Below, in pieces: positions 8,492 to 17,893 of a stretch of 64,000 nt of DNA. This stretch comes from Euryarchaeota archaeon UBA58 (GTDB lineage Archaea > Thermoplasmatota > Poseidoniia > Poseidoniales > Thalassarchaeaceae). How positions within the stretch are numbered: position 1 is the first letter of the stretch; every line of letters starts with the position of its first letter. A model generated the notes under the pieces. It saw only the letters and a program-made list of their open reading frames with translations. It was not told the DNA's origin and made no database searches. The position numbers and the translations under genes are program-made. Location: assembly GCA_002498525.1 (NCBI GenBank), contig DAHR01000005.1, positions 95,240 through 159,239 of the forward strand, given 5' to 3'.

Positions 8492-11400
8492 TCAGAAGAC
8501 CTGATCGTCATCATCCAGATTCGCCAACAGGCTGCTCTTCTCCGCGAAGCGGGCAAGAGCTTCCATCCTGCGTCCGTACATCACGACGCCAGCCACGCCC
8601 ATGAGGGCGAAAGTGGCGCCGAGGATGATTGCCGGAACTGAATACTGAGCGATGACCTCGATACCAACATCGAGGAGCCCATAATTGGAACCCATCGCTC
8701 CATCCACCTTCTCGAAGTTGTTATTCTCATCAGATTCAACAATCATGTTGTCAGGATCGATGACGACGATGACATCGTGGCTTCCGGCCTCGACCATGTA
8801 GAGCAGTGTCAAAGTCGGTGGCTCATCATTGCCACTCGAACCCTCGGGCATCACTGCCTCGATCAGTTGGCGGTAAGCGATGTTTTCCTCATCGCAGCCG
8901 TGCCTCTTGATATCCTTGATCGTTTGATCGATGCAGAGTATGATGTGAACATCGGTGGCGTGGATGTTGCCGATGTTATGAATCTGCACATTGACAGAGA
9001 GCATGTCACCGACCGGCGCTCGGTTCTGACCTACCTCGACACTGACGATCTCTAGGTCAGGAGCCCGCAGTCGCAGTTCGACTATCTGCTCATTGGTATC
9101 ACAATTCGGGAGGTAATTATCTGGCAAACCATCGCCGTTCTCATCCAGAGTACATGAATCATCCCAGATTGCCGTCTCATCGTTGTCACCTCCGACCTCC
9201 GACGATCCAAAGGAGGAGAGCACTTTGATTCCGATCTCACGATTGCTGAGAGTTGCGCCTGGATCGATGTGGATGATGGCCACGAGTTGCAATGTGGTGT
9301 AGGCAGGCATCATCGGCAGAGTGACGGTTCCCGCAGAGGTTCCCACCGCAATCTCGAAGCATTGGTCTGGCTCGGGCTGCTCGCCAACGAGCAATTGAAC
9401 GCAAGGCCTCTCAATCGGGAATTCGGTATCGAAGCCCTCGAGAAGAGCGAAGGTAACCCTCCAGCCACTGAGTGCGTTCATCCCTGGCGAAGTATCCCAG
9501 CCGGCTCCGGTCTTGGTGTGATTGTGGATTGTCGGCTGGTCTGGAACATTACCGAAATTGGTCACATTCAGTGTATAGCGGACGACGCGCCCTGGAGCGG
9601 TGGTCTTGATTCGCGATTCGACAGACGGATCCAGATCGATTCGCATATCGTGATATTCGATGATCTCGATCTGCAGCACTATGGTATCGCGAAGTTTGGT
9701 TCCTTCGTACGGTTCCTCGCTGAAGATGTCTAATCGGACAGTATATTGCCCCGCGTAGGTCTGTGGGGGGACATTCACGAGAATGGTGATTTCTTGAGAT
9801 TCGTCTCGGTCGAGTTCCTCGAACAGGACACGCGGGATGTCGATGTCCCAGACATCCGAGGCACCTGTTGAAGCGACGATTGAATTCACTGAGATGCCGT
9901 AACGATCCGGTCCATTACCCAGATTCTCGATTACGGTCTCGAGTTCGAATGACTCGTCAGGATGCAATTGCAGAATGGTCTGTGGGACGCTTGCCTCAAG
10001 ATCGTAGACCTGTATGACATTGGTCACTAGAACCACTGAATCACGTACTCGTGGCGCACCTTCCAGATGAGCCTTCACCGTGACGGATTCACCCAGACCG
10101 GCTGTTGCGTTGTACGGCGCGCACATGATGGCGGTCACCTCGTAAGGGGTATCTATGAGAGACCAGTATCTAGGCTCGTTCTCTGGCAAGGCATTTCCAC
10201 CCGGAGCATTGGAGAAGTCGAGTTCGACTGTCCAGTGGTCGTAACGCCAAGTCGACTCGGATATCTCCGGCGGGCGCTCTTCCGGGCCACCCGGCGTGGT
10301 GAAGATGATGTGGCCGGGGGTGAAATGCTTGGTGACATCGATATCGAACTCAGCACAGTCGCCGGGCAGGACGTGTTGTGTCGTATCGCCAAGTTGGAAG
10401 ACGATGTTCCCCGAACTCCTGATCGATACATTCACCCATAATTCAAGGACGTCGAAGGTGCCTCTACTGACCGAAAGCACTGGCTCACCGGTAGACCAGC
10501 CCTTCAGATAGATCACGAATGTCCCGGGGGCCTGCGATGTCGGCACGCTGACCTGCAGATTGCGGGTCACAGATTGACCAGGGTCGAGAGAAAGCGACAG
10601 AGGGAAGGAGACGCCCCAGCCGAAGGGGAGCGCCCATTCTGTCTGGCCTTCGAGTGTGGCTGGGTCATAGAAGGCGAAGGTATCGTAGACATTCCCTGTA
10701 TTCGTCACCGTGATCGAGAATATCGCTGATTGGCCCTGTTCGATGTCGACTTGGTAATGACTGGTATCGAGGTTTATTCCATGCACCACGTCCATCAGCG
10801 TCAGAGTCAGACGCTCATCACTGATCGCTGGATCCTTATGAGAGACTGCGGAGACTGTGATTGCGGCCAACTCGTCCTCATCCGCCTGATAGATGGTCGG
10901 CGCGCGGATTCGCATGTACACGGGTACGACATCTCCTCCGCGCAGGAATACCGGGGTCGAGTCGAATATCGGCGTATGGTTAGTTGCGAAGAAAAGGGTC
11001 GCGCTCCAGTTGTTCGGAACACCATTCAGGGTGACCGTGAAAGTGTCGGCGACGAGTTCGGCCGGTCCAGGCGTCGGGTTCGATATCGTCATGTTGTAGG
11101 TGGTCTGCTGGCCCGGCTCGATTGTGTGATAGAATGTCTCGGTCTCGGTCAGAGCAACTTCGACGAGACCGGTGAGAACGTGGACGTAGCATATAGTGTA
11201 AACACCAGCGTTATTCTGGTCATTGCACTTGTTCGTGTCGGACCAAGCGATGTGCACGCCACTACCGAGGTCGTTGGCGAAAGCGGCTGGTTGGCCGAGG
11301 TCAGGAGCGGCTGGTGAATTGGGGCCGAGCTTGTCGGATTGCCATCTGGAGACTTCATTGATCTCCCATTCATCGATTATGCCAGAGGCGAGGGAATTGA

Positions 11401-13588
11401 TAGGGAATCCTGCTGGATACTTGTCATTGGTGTTGTTGAGGCGGACGTACATCACCGTCTCACCTTGGGTTTCGTTGCCGTTATCCAACCAAGTGATGTG
11501 GACGTTGTCGAATGAATCGGTCAGAATCTCAGGCATGTGGGAATTCGCGCCGAAGGGTCGGTCGGCATCGACACCATCGATTCCTTCAACATTGGAAATC
11601 ACGGAATCGGTGATCTGCTTGATGCCGTACGATGGCAGGCCATCCGGCGCTCCATTCCAAGCTGCTGCGCCACGAAGTCGGAGTCGGATGTAATAAATCT
11701 CGTAATTGACATCCATTTCGAATCCATATGCGCGACCGTCCATCCAAGCGATGTGGGTATTGCCAGAGGTGTCGATGGCGATCGAGGGGTGGAGACTGTA
11801 AGCATCCTGCAGAGTGAGTCGGGTGTCATTGACAACGACGAGGTGTCCGTAGCCCTGAACATCGGAGGATGGTCCCAGATCCTCGAAGTAGTGATTGTTG
11901 ATCACGCGTGTACCCGAATTGCCCTTGGTGAAGCCGGGCCACGGGTTGTCCAGCAAGGAGTAAGGATCGAGAACGGTGAGGAAGATCTCGCGTGAATTGT
12001 TAGTCGCCAGATAAACCAGAGCCTCAACCATCAATTGCAGGTCGGCCGCACTGCTCGCTCCAGTCGGGAAACTGTACATCTGGCCACCTGCATCGGTGGT
12101 TCTCACAGTGGTTCCAGGACAGGTTCTCGTCCCTATCGAGACGAAGCCGTTCGGACACTGAGCAAGGTCCTGCATGTGAGAACCGACTTCGGTCGAACCC
12201 GAGCCAAAGCCCGCAGCGAGCAGAGGGATTGGGACGACATCTGCAAGGAGGCAGGCGTCGTGGGCCTCGTTGATGCTCTGTGTGTCATCTGATTGCTGAG
12301 CAGGATTGCCGCCGTACGGCCCCTCATCAGAAATCGGGATGACGATCTTGGTGGCGTTCGGATTCCAGCGGTGGTCGAGGATGGTTGGAGGGTTGGCTGC
12401 ATTGCCCATCCGACCTGCGGCGTCGCGCCATGAGAGGCAGGCCCAGGTCGAGCCGGGACCCCAGAACTCAGAGTAGTAGCCACCATCTGTCGGCAGATTG
12501 ACCGCACCGCCGTTGTAGATGACTTCAGTCAGTTTGCGAATTCCGCCAGAGGTGTCCGATGCGCTCTGGCCGAGATGAGTGGGCCGTGGACCCTGACTGC
12601 CGGATCCACCGGTCTGGTAGGCGGTCGCACAAGCACCACTCTGAGAGGCTGCAGGGAAGCCTCCACTCAGAGCATAGAGTGTCTCATACACGGTCATGTT
12701 CGCATCCTCCAGCATCGGTTTGATACCTTCGAAATAACCTCCGCTGGCGAAGTTGCCACCGTAGAATACGACACACATGTCAGCCCATTCGGTATTCATC
12801 GAACCCGAAGTGTCGATTGGTGCTACCATCTCGACCTTACCGCCTCGGGTGTCATCCCAGACGATCTGCACGAAATCGTCAGCGTCGACTGCTACATCGG
12901 GGTGACCCTTGTGGCCTATAATCGGGGTCAGCAGGGTGTCGTCGATCGCTGTTATCGCTTCCCTTCCAGGCAAATCGATCTCCAGCATCGAATAATAAAT
13001 CTGAGGCTGCTGGTAGAATTTATCCAATTGTTCGTAGGAATCCTCCCAGACAATGTGAGCGTTGTTCTCCGAGTCGATGTCAATCGCCGGCCAGTCGCGA
13101 TTCTGCTGATGGCTGGAGACCGCGAAATCGTTGATTATCGATAGCACCGCATCGAGTCCGGTGCTGCCGTCTCGATCATCCTGTGAAGGATCGAGGAGAG
13201 TGTACATGACCGACCATTGACCGGCCTTGTCAATCCAGACAATCTGCACGTTATCGTTGTGGTCGACCTTGACGTCGGGGTGCCAAGCACGATGTGTGCC
13301 AGGATCTGAAATCTGCGTCTCATCGATGAGAACGTCACCCCTCGCATTGAGCATCTTGTAGTAGAGATGGTGTGTGTTTCGCGACCAGACGAAATGCGTA
13401 TTACCCATCGAATCAGCGGCCATCGAGACCATTCTGTCGTTGTGTGTTCCACCGTTAACGACTCGGATGGCGTCGGTCAGAACAATCTCGCTGCCCTTAG
13501 CAGATTCTGAGAATTCTATCGCTGCAAACGTACTCATCAACATGATGAATACCATCGTTATGCTGTTCCTTACCTTCCTCGTCTCCAT
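8492..13588 (-). CDS. Giant cell-surface protein: propeller, VWA-like domain, CARDB-type repeats, C-terminal membrane anchor
   Basis: The 1698-residue protein begins with a signal-like hydrophobic segment (ITMVFIMLMSTFAAIEF, about residues 10-26). Repeated units follow with the pattern D-x-x-x-N-x-H/Q-I-V-W-x-D, for example NVQIVWIDKAG, NNAHIVWEDSYE, NTHIAWMDGRAY and NVHITWLDNGNE, as in beta-propellers. Between the fourth unit and the later ones lies a domain opening with DTSGSMN (about 259-265), a MIDAS-type DxSxS metal motif of von Willebrand A domains, that runs some 280 residues. The second half is a series of Ig-like NEW3/CARDB repeats (TVTNTGNVYD, VENLGNGPD, NVTNFGNVPD, QIHNIGNIHATD). 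A single membrane helix near the end (VPAIILGATFALMGVAGVV) is followed by a short basic then acidic cytoplasmic tail. The ATG at 13588 has GGAGG upstream. The likely role is adhesion or substrate capture at the envelope, which is an inference. Confidence 0.85.
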   Translation of the reverse strand: METRKVRNSITMVFIMLMSTFAAIEFSESAKGSEIVLTDAIRVVNGGTHNDRMVSMAADSMGNTHFVWSRNTHHLYYKMLNARGDVLIDETQISDPGTHRAWHPDVKVDHNDNVQIVWIDKAGQWSVMYTLLDPSQDDRDGSTGLDAVLSIINDFAVSSHQQNRDWPAIDIDSENNAHIVWEDSYEQLDKFYQQPQIYYSMLEIDLPGREAITAIDDTLLTPIIGHKGHPDVAVDADDFVQIVWDDTRGGKVEMVAPIDTSGSMNTEWADMCVVFYGGNFASGGYFEGIKPMLEDANMTVYETLYALSGGFPAASQSGACATAYQTGGSGSQGPRPTHLGQSASDTSGGIRKLTEVIYNGGAVNLPTDGGYYSEFWGPGSTWACLSWRDAAGRMGNAANPPTILDHRWNPNATKIVIPISDEGPYGGNPAQQSDDTQSINEAHDACLLADVVPIPLLAAGFGSGSTEVGSHMQDLAQCPNGFVSIGTRTCPGTTVRTTDAGGQMYSFPTGASSAADLQLMVEALVYLATNNSREIFLTVLDPYSLLDNPWPGFTKGNSGTRVINNHYFEDLGPSSDVQGYGHLVVVNDTRLTLQDAYSLHPSIAIDTSGNTHIAWMDGRAYGFEMDVNYEIYYIRLRLRGAAAWNGAPDGLPSYGIKQITDSVISNVEGIDGVDADRPFGANSHMPEILTDSFDNVHITWLDNGNETQGETVMYVRLNNTNDKYPAGFPINSLASGIIDEWEINEVSRWQSDKLGPNSPAAPDLGQPAAFANDLGSGVHIAWSDTNKCNDQNNAGVYTICYVHVLTGLVEVALTETETFYHTIEPGQQTTYNMTISNPTPGPAELVADTFTVTLNGVPNNWSATLFFATNHTPIFDSTPVFLRGGDVVPVYMRIRAPTIYQADEDELAAITVSAVSHKDPAISDERLTLTLMDVVHGINLDTSHYQVDIEQGQSAIFSITVTNTGNVYDTFAFYDPATLEGQTEWALPFGWGVSFPLSLSLDPGQSVTRNLQVSVPTSQAPGTFVIYLKGWSTGEPVLSVSRGTFDVLELWVNVSIRSSGNIVFQLGDTTQHVLPGDCAEFDIDVTKHFTPGHIIFTTPGGPEERPPEISESTWRYDHWTVELDFSNAPGGNALPENEPRYWSLIDTPYEVTAIMCAPYNATAGLGESVTVKAHLEGAPRVRDSVVLVTNVIQVYDLEASVPQTILQLHPDESFELETVIENLGNGPDRYGISVNSIVASTGASDVWDIDIPRVLFEELDRDESQEITILVNVPPQTYAGQYTVRLDIFSEEPYEGTKLRDTIVLQIEIIEYHDMRIDLDPSVESRIKTTAPGRVVRYTLNVTNFGNVPDQPTIHNHTKTGAGWDTSPGMNALSGWRVTFALLEGFDTEFPIERPCVQLLVGEQPEPDQCFEIAVGTSAGTVTLPMMPAYTTLQLVAIIHIDPGATLSNREIGIKVLSSFGSSEVGGDNDETAIWDDSCTLDENGDGLPDNYLPNCDTNEQIVELRLRAPDLEIVSVEVGQNRAPVGDMLSVNVQIHNIGNIHATDVHIILCIDQTIKDIKRHGCDEENIAYRQLIEAVMPEGSSGNDEPPTLTLLYMVEAGSHDVIVVIDPDNMIVESDENNNFEKVDGAMGSNYGLLDVGIEVIAQYSVPAIILGATFALMGVAGVVMYGRRMEALARFAEKSSLLANLDDDDQVF

Positions 13589-13704
13589 ATCATAGCCTCC
13601 AGCATCAATGCTGCAACACAACAATTCGTCTGATTTCGATACTTAACCTCAACCCTCACACGTCACACGTGCGAGCAAGGCGTGGGCGGATGGATGAGTC
13701 GCGA

Positions 13705-14340
13705 TCAAGCCCATTCGTCAGGATCGAAGTCGGTGCCGAATCCACCCGTCTCATCGGTGTGAATCGAGGGTGATTCGGTCACTTTGCTCCGAGATGCGCT
13801 GGCCCGTTCCCTCGTCTTCTTGGCAATCCAGTCATCGACCGGACCAGGCTTGCCGATTCCTTGCCCATAGGCGAATTTGATCTGGTGAATCAGTTCGAGT
13901 TTGGTCAGCCAGACTCGGCGCATGGTGTGCATGAATTCGTTTTGTGACAGGCCGTCAAACCAGATCGGTCGTGAGAGATTGAAGGCTTGGAGAGGCCCAG
14001 GTGTATCTTCGCGTGCCTTGCCGACGTGAAGGACCCAGTCAAGGTCTGCTCGCGTCAGTTGAACACGGGTCAGGTGAAGCCACCCCTCCCAGCCATCAGG
14101 ATCGTCTTGAGCGTGCTGAGCCATCTCGTTCTGTTGGCCTTCGTCGACGCGTGTGATCGAGTAGATCAGCACGAGGTTGCGGTTCTTTGGAATGACGATG
14201 TTGAACACATGGCCCTGTTTGGTTGGGGGGTACTTCACATGCAGGTGAATGATTGCCTGTGCGTCGGTGACTTCACGGGCTTCGAGCTTCTCGCTGGAGA
14301 GCCAATCTCGAATGGCGGCTGCGGCCTCCTTCGGATTCAT
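13705..14340 (-). CDS. Uncharacterised protein, possibly DUF2299-like
   Basis: The 211-residue protein has an N-terminal helix IRDWLSSEKLEARE and a beta strand segment with GHVFNIVIPKNRNLVLIYSI, the layout of small archaeal DUF2299-type proteins. I cannot confirm that family. A middle helical part (NEFMHTMRRVWLTKLELIHQI) is followed by a low-complexity, Ser/Asp-rich tail ending FDPDEWA. It has no signal peptide or membrane segment and should be cytoplasmic. It is the last gene of a minus-strand run with the acyltransferase 21 bases upstream, and may be cotranscribed with it. Confidence 0.6.
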   Translation of the reverse strand: MNPKEAAAAIRDWLSSEKLEAREVTDAQAIIHLHVKYPPTKQGHVFNIVIPKNRNLVLIYSITRVDEGQQNEMAQHAQDDPDGWEGWLHLTRVQLTRADLDWVLHVGKAREDTPGPLQAFNLSRPIWFDGLSQNEFMHTMRRVWLTKLELIHQIKFAYGQGIGKPGPVDDWIAKKTRERASASRSKVTESPSIHTDETGGFGTDFDPDEWA

Positions 14341-14361
14341 GGGGACTCCTGTCGAACCGTC

Positions 14362-15969
14362 CTATTTGAGAGCGCCGAGGCGATAATCGATTGACTCTAG
14401 CAGTTCTGTCAATCGCTCACCGTCTTCGCTACGACTCAACTTGACTCGTCTCGAGGCTGTTGCGTTGTCCGACCAGAGGTCGTATCCAAGTATACAGATT
14501 CGTGCTGCGATGTAGAACGCTAGGATGACGAGAACAAAGGCGGTGAAATCATCTAATGCAAGTATTCCATTGCCTGTCAGAGCGACGTATGAGAAGGCGA
14601 TTGGCGGCCAGAAGAAGACTGGCGAGAACATCGCTGCCAGCATGTAGTAACTGGTTCTCGCATCGAGGCCTTCGTCGCTGCCGTCCGCCATGAATCTGGC
14701 CAACCCCCATTGGGCTCCAGATGAGGGAAGAACGATGGGGAGGGTGCTGATCATGAGCAGGGCGCCGAGAATGCCTTGAGCGCGCTCGCCCATCGATTTC
14801 GGCGAGAGCCGTCGGTTCTGTGCGAGCGCGGTGGCATCGAGGTCTCGAGAATGCAGGATTTCGGCAGCCTCCCTCGCCTCGTCAAGCAGAGAGTCTTGTG
14901 ACGAGTCGCCGACAACATCTCTCACCTCTCGGTAGGCGTGAACCTCGTCTCTGAGTGTCTTCAGCGGCGTGTCCGCCTTGTTCGCACCCATGTGCGCGAG
15001 AAGTTTCCAGGCTCTCAGGGTCGGCCAATCTGGAGCACTGGGGGTCAATGGCGAGAGTGCGTCGAAGATGCGGTTACGCAAAGCGATGGTGTCGTCGTGC
15101 GAGGGCTCGACCCATTCGCCAGCGGCGAGTCTTGTTCGGTCTTCGGCTGAATGTGTCGACGGGATCTCGATCGACTCGCCGAATTCGACGTAATGGTCGG
15201 TTCTGAGCCAATAATGCGTCCTCCAATGCAATCCCACAGTCTGGATGACTGGAGCTGGCAGCCCCTTCTCATCAGCGATTGCTGCCGCTGCCAGCGCGGA
15301 TCTCGAAGAGCCAGTGCGCAGCGCATGGAGTCTGCAATCCTGATGTGATTTCCCCTCCGGCATCACCACCCCAGAATGCCCTGCCGCTAGGCATGCGGCG
15401 ACTGTGAGCATACTTCGATCGTTGATGTACCGAGCGAATTGTGCATCGACGACTCCGGCTTCAATCTCGGCCCTCCGCAAAACTGGCTGTGTACCGAACT
15501 TCCTCGCCCACCAGCCGATCACCGGCCGAGTCGTCAGATCGTGCCGACCCAGCGAAATGACTCTCTTCTTCTGCACGCGAGTGATGACCATCGGGTCGAC
15601 GAGGCCGTTGATGTGGGTCGCGACATAGATCACACCGCCTTTGACGGGGGGAAGAGGATCTGCTTCCCAACGCCTGAAGATGGCTTGATTTCCGACCTCG
15701 AACATCACATCGAGCGCCCTCTGAACCCAGCGTTTACCAGGATGTCCACCAGAGTGATCGAATGGTGTCTTCTTCAACTTCGCTTGCTTCAATCGAGTCG
15801 CGCTGACCGATAATTCAGGCAGTACCTCAGGAGCGTTCAGCGAGTCCGTCACGATGCTTCGAGTGGGAAACAGGTTGAGAAGACACCGGCTCGCGACTCG
15901 TGCTGCATCTCGACTCCGAGAAGACCTCTCAGAGATGCGAGCGAATCCGCTCAGCCATCTCAGCACCAT
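14362..15969 (-). CDS. PlsC-like acyltransferase (glycerol-phosphate acyltransferase type)
   Basis: This is a predicted acyltransferase of the LPLAT/AGPAT superfamily. The catalytic block is THINGLVDP, an H-x5-D spacing like that of yeast Gpt2/Sct1 (HANQFVDP) rather than the HX4D of most PlsC proteins. Block II is seen as GTQPVLRRAE, and block III as VVMPEGKSHQD, followed by LRTGSSRSA. The C-terminal third carries about three membrane helices (ILGALLMISTLPIVL; AAMFSPVFFWPPIAFSYVAL; FTAFVLVILAFYIAARICIL). Family members use acyl-CoA or acyl-ACP to esterify glycerol phosphates, chemistry not expected for purely ether-lipid archaea. The ATG at 15969 follows a GAGG but makes the gene overlap the HIT gene by 41 bases. 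A GTG at 15852 would remove the overlap and an Arg/Ser-rich leader. The real start is unresolved. Confidence 0.85.
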   Translation of the reverse strand: MVLRWLSGFARISERSSRSRDAARVASRCLLNLFPTRSIVTDSLNAPEVLPELSVSATRLKQAKLKKTPFDHSGGHPGKRWVQRALDVMFEVGNQAIFRRWEADPLPPVKGGVIYVATHINGLVDPMVITRVQKKRVISLGRHDLTTRPVIGWWARKFGTQPVLRRAEIEAGVVDAQFARYINDRSMLTVAACLAAGHSGVVMPEGKSHQDCRLHALRTGSSRSALAAAAIADEKGLPAPVIQTVGLHWRTHYWLRTDHYVEFGESIEIPSTHSAEDRTRLAAGEWVEPSHDDTIALRNRIFDALSPLTPSAPDWPTLRAWKLLAHMGANKADTPLKTLRDEVHAYREVRDVVGDSSQDSLLDEAREAAEILHSRDLDATALAQNRRLSPKSMGERAQGILGALLMISTLPIVLPSSGAQWGLARFMADGSDEGLDARTSYYMLAAMFSPVFFWPPIAFSYVALTGNGILALDDFTAFVLVILAFYIAARICILGYDLWSDNATASRRVKLSRSEDGERLTELLESIDYRLGALK

Positions 15970-16348
15970 CTTCCTCGCTCAGGCTCGAGGAATTGATTGA
16001 GAAACTGAGGCCTCGTCCATCCCTGTGCTTCGGAATGACGTGGAAATGCACGTGATCGACCGTCTGGCCAGCAGACTCACCATTGTTCTGAACGATGTTG
16101 TAGGAATCGACACCTGTCGCAGCAAGAATCGCTCGGCAGATCCGCGGCAATGCTCTACCGAGAGCCGCGGCGGACTCCTCGCTCATCGCGTCCAACGTGG
16201 CCGCCTCCTCTTTTGGTACGACAAGGGTGTGGCCGGGGGAGAAGGGGTTGATGTCGAGAAGAGCGAAGACGTGGTCATCCTCGTAGACCTTGTGACTGGG
16301 AATCTGTCCGCGGATGATCAGGGTGAAGATTGACGGCTCGGCGCTCAT
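15929..16348 (-). CDS. HIT-family nucleotide hydrolase
   Basis: The 139-residue protein has the complete histidine triad DHVHFHVIPKH near residues 95-105 and the upstream FALLDINPFSPGHTLVVPK segment of the Hint/Fhit branch. Members hydrolyse adenosine phosphoramidates, AMP-lysine or dinucleoside polyphosphates in the cytoplasm. GAGGA sits eight to nine bases before the ATG at 16348; a second ATG six bases upstream is also possible. It starts ten bases after the stop of the flavoprotein gene and overlaps the acyltransferase frame, so it is in the middle of a tight minus-strand operon. Its link with lipid acylation, if any, is unknown. Confidence 0.9.
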   Translation of the reverse strand: MSAEPSIFTLIIRGQIPSHKVYEDDHVFALLDINPFSPGHTLVVPKEEAATLDAMSEESAAALGRALPRICRAILAATGVDSYNIVQNNGESAGQTVDHVHFHVIPKHRDGRGLSFSINSSSLSEEDGAEMAERIRSHL

Positions 16349-16357
16349 CCCCATTCC

Positions 16358-17788
16358 TCATGCGTCGATTATCGAATCTGCAAGAGTAAGCATACCCTCG
16401 AGTTTCAATGCGGTCGCTAATTCCATGTTCATCACAGAGGTTCCATCGGTCACTCGGATGCCTGCTGCTGAAAGATTCGTAAGCGCCTGCTTAGCTGCCT
16501 TCAGAGATGATTCATCGCGGCTGCCGTTCACACTATTGCTCATGATGGAGATGAGGGTCGCAGCGGTTTGACCGACTGAGTGGCCCACACCATTCTGCAA
16601 TGCCTCGATTCGATCTTGGGCTGCATTCTGCGCCTCGGATACCAGAGAAGAACCGCCGAACGAGGCGTTCTGGACCCATTCTCCTGCGTGGGTACCGGCT
16701 GCTTGGCCACCGACTAAATCGTCGAGAAGGAGATTGCCGGAAAGTAAGCCGACACCGTGCACTCCGCTGTTTGCCGAGCGCCCAGCAGCGTAGAGCCCAG
16801 TCGCCCATCTGTTGCCTTCTTCGATGGTCACTCGGCCGTGCTCGTCGATTGGCGCACCGCCTGTTGTGGCTGCGATGGTCGCGGTGATAGGAACCACATC
16901 TCGATTGATGTCGAGACCGCTTCTATCCTTGATTCGCCTACGGGTCTGGCTGAACCAGACCTCGGCATCGGAGTTCAAGTTGCGCAGGTCGAGGATGCAA
17001 TTGTCAACATCCACTTCAGAAAGTTCGACGTCGTCACCGGCGTTGTTGCGGACTCTCCCGCCAGAGCCGAGCAGGTCCAAGGAGAGATGAGTGTCTGTGC
17101 CCCTGATGGTCAGAGGGTGTCGGGGAAGATTAGCCATGCCACGCAGCGTGATACCGGCCGCGGCGGCCAGAGATGCTCCCTCGCCAGCACCATTGGACGG
17201 CGTCGACCAGATGCCTTGATGACCGTCGGTGGCGAGTATGATGGCCTTGGTCTGTATGCCGACGATTTTTCCAGAATTGATGTCGAGTGCGCTGAGGCCA
17301 CGAATCTGTCCATTATCCATGACCAGAGACATCGTCATCAGATCCGTGCGTCGGCTGATGCCTCGCTTCATCGTCTGCTCCTCAAGGAGCCGAGTGACAT
17401 TGCGGACCGTTGCATCACCACAGCCAGTCATTCGCGGAACGCTGTGATCTGGAGTCTGACTAACATGCGGCAGGCCTCCTTCGCGACGGCGGAGCACGAG
17501 TCCCCAGCGCTCCAACTGAGCAAGTGTGTCCACGGCGGCACCACAGGTTCTGGCTGCGGCCACCTTGTCACATAACTCGCCACCAGCAGCGATGGTGTCT
17601 TCTCGGTGGCCGATGGAACTGACTTCATCGAGTGAAACTGCTAATCCGGCGAGCCCAGGCGAGCCGCTGGCCGAGCCGACTCCGGCACCATCGAGAATGA
17701 TAGGTACCGTGCCTGCATCGGCTGCCGCTATGGCTGCACGCAGTGCGGCTGTCCCTGAACCGATGATCGCGAGGTCCCAAGATTCCAT
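16358..17788 (-). CDS. FAD-dependent oxidoreductase, succinate dehydrogenase/fumarate reductase flavoprotein family
   Basis: The 476-residue protein opens with a Rossmann dinucleotide site (LAIIGSGTAALRAAIAAADAG, residues 6-26) and has HREDTIAAGGELCD, a match to the HxxDTxxxG region of SdhA/FrdA/NadB proteins. Later comes a GLYAAGRSANSGVHGVGLL segment with SGNLLLDDLVGG, the usual C-terminal FAD-binding part. The cap region is short, and the C-terminal helical domain is divergent. No SdhB, SdhC or SdhD partner is next to it, so it may be a soluble reductase rather than respiratory complex II. The ATG at 17788 immediately precedes the Rossmann strand; an ATG 66 bases upstream only adds a low-quality Arg/Ser leader. 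Confidence 0.82.
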   Translation of the reverse strand: MESWDLAIIGSGTAALRAAIAAADAGTVPIILDGAGVGSASGSPGLAGLAVSLDEVSSIGHREDTIAAGGELCDKVAAARTCGAAVDTLAQLERWGLVLRRREGGLPHVSQTPDHSVPRMTGCGDATVRNVTRLLEEQTMKRGISRRTDLMTMSLVMDNGQIRGLSALDINSGKIVGIQTKAIILATDGHQGIWSTPSNGAGEGASLAAAAGITLRGMANLPRHPLTIRGTDTHLSLDLLGSGGRVRNNAGDDVELSEVDVDNCILDLRNLNSDAEVWFSQTRRRIKDRSGLDINRDVVPITATIAATTGGAPIDEHGRVTIEEGNRWATGLYAAGRSANSGVHGVGLLSGNLLLDDLVGGQAAGTHAGEWVQNASFGGSSLVSEAQNAAQDRIEALQNGVGHSVGQTAATLISIMSNSVNGSRDESSLKAAKQALTNLSAAGIRVTDGTSVMNMELATALKLEGMLTLADSIIDA

Positions 17789-17893
17789 GTTTCTCAGCCC
17801 TGCCGAACCTAGATGCTGACATGAACGTGACGCTCGGGACCCTGTCCTGACCATGGGGCTTCTGAGGTCAGCGTTGCCGCGTTTCAGCGAGGT

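Noticed and set aside
12575..13144. Plus-strand frames opposite the giant surface protein (for example 12575-13144 and 11223-11693)
   Set aside because: They are out-of-frame shadows of the 1698-residue gene, with low-complexity translations and no ribosome sites.
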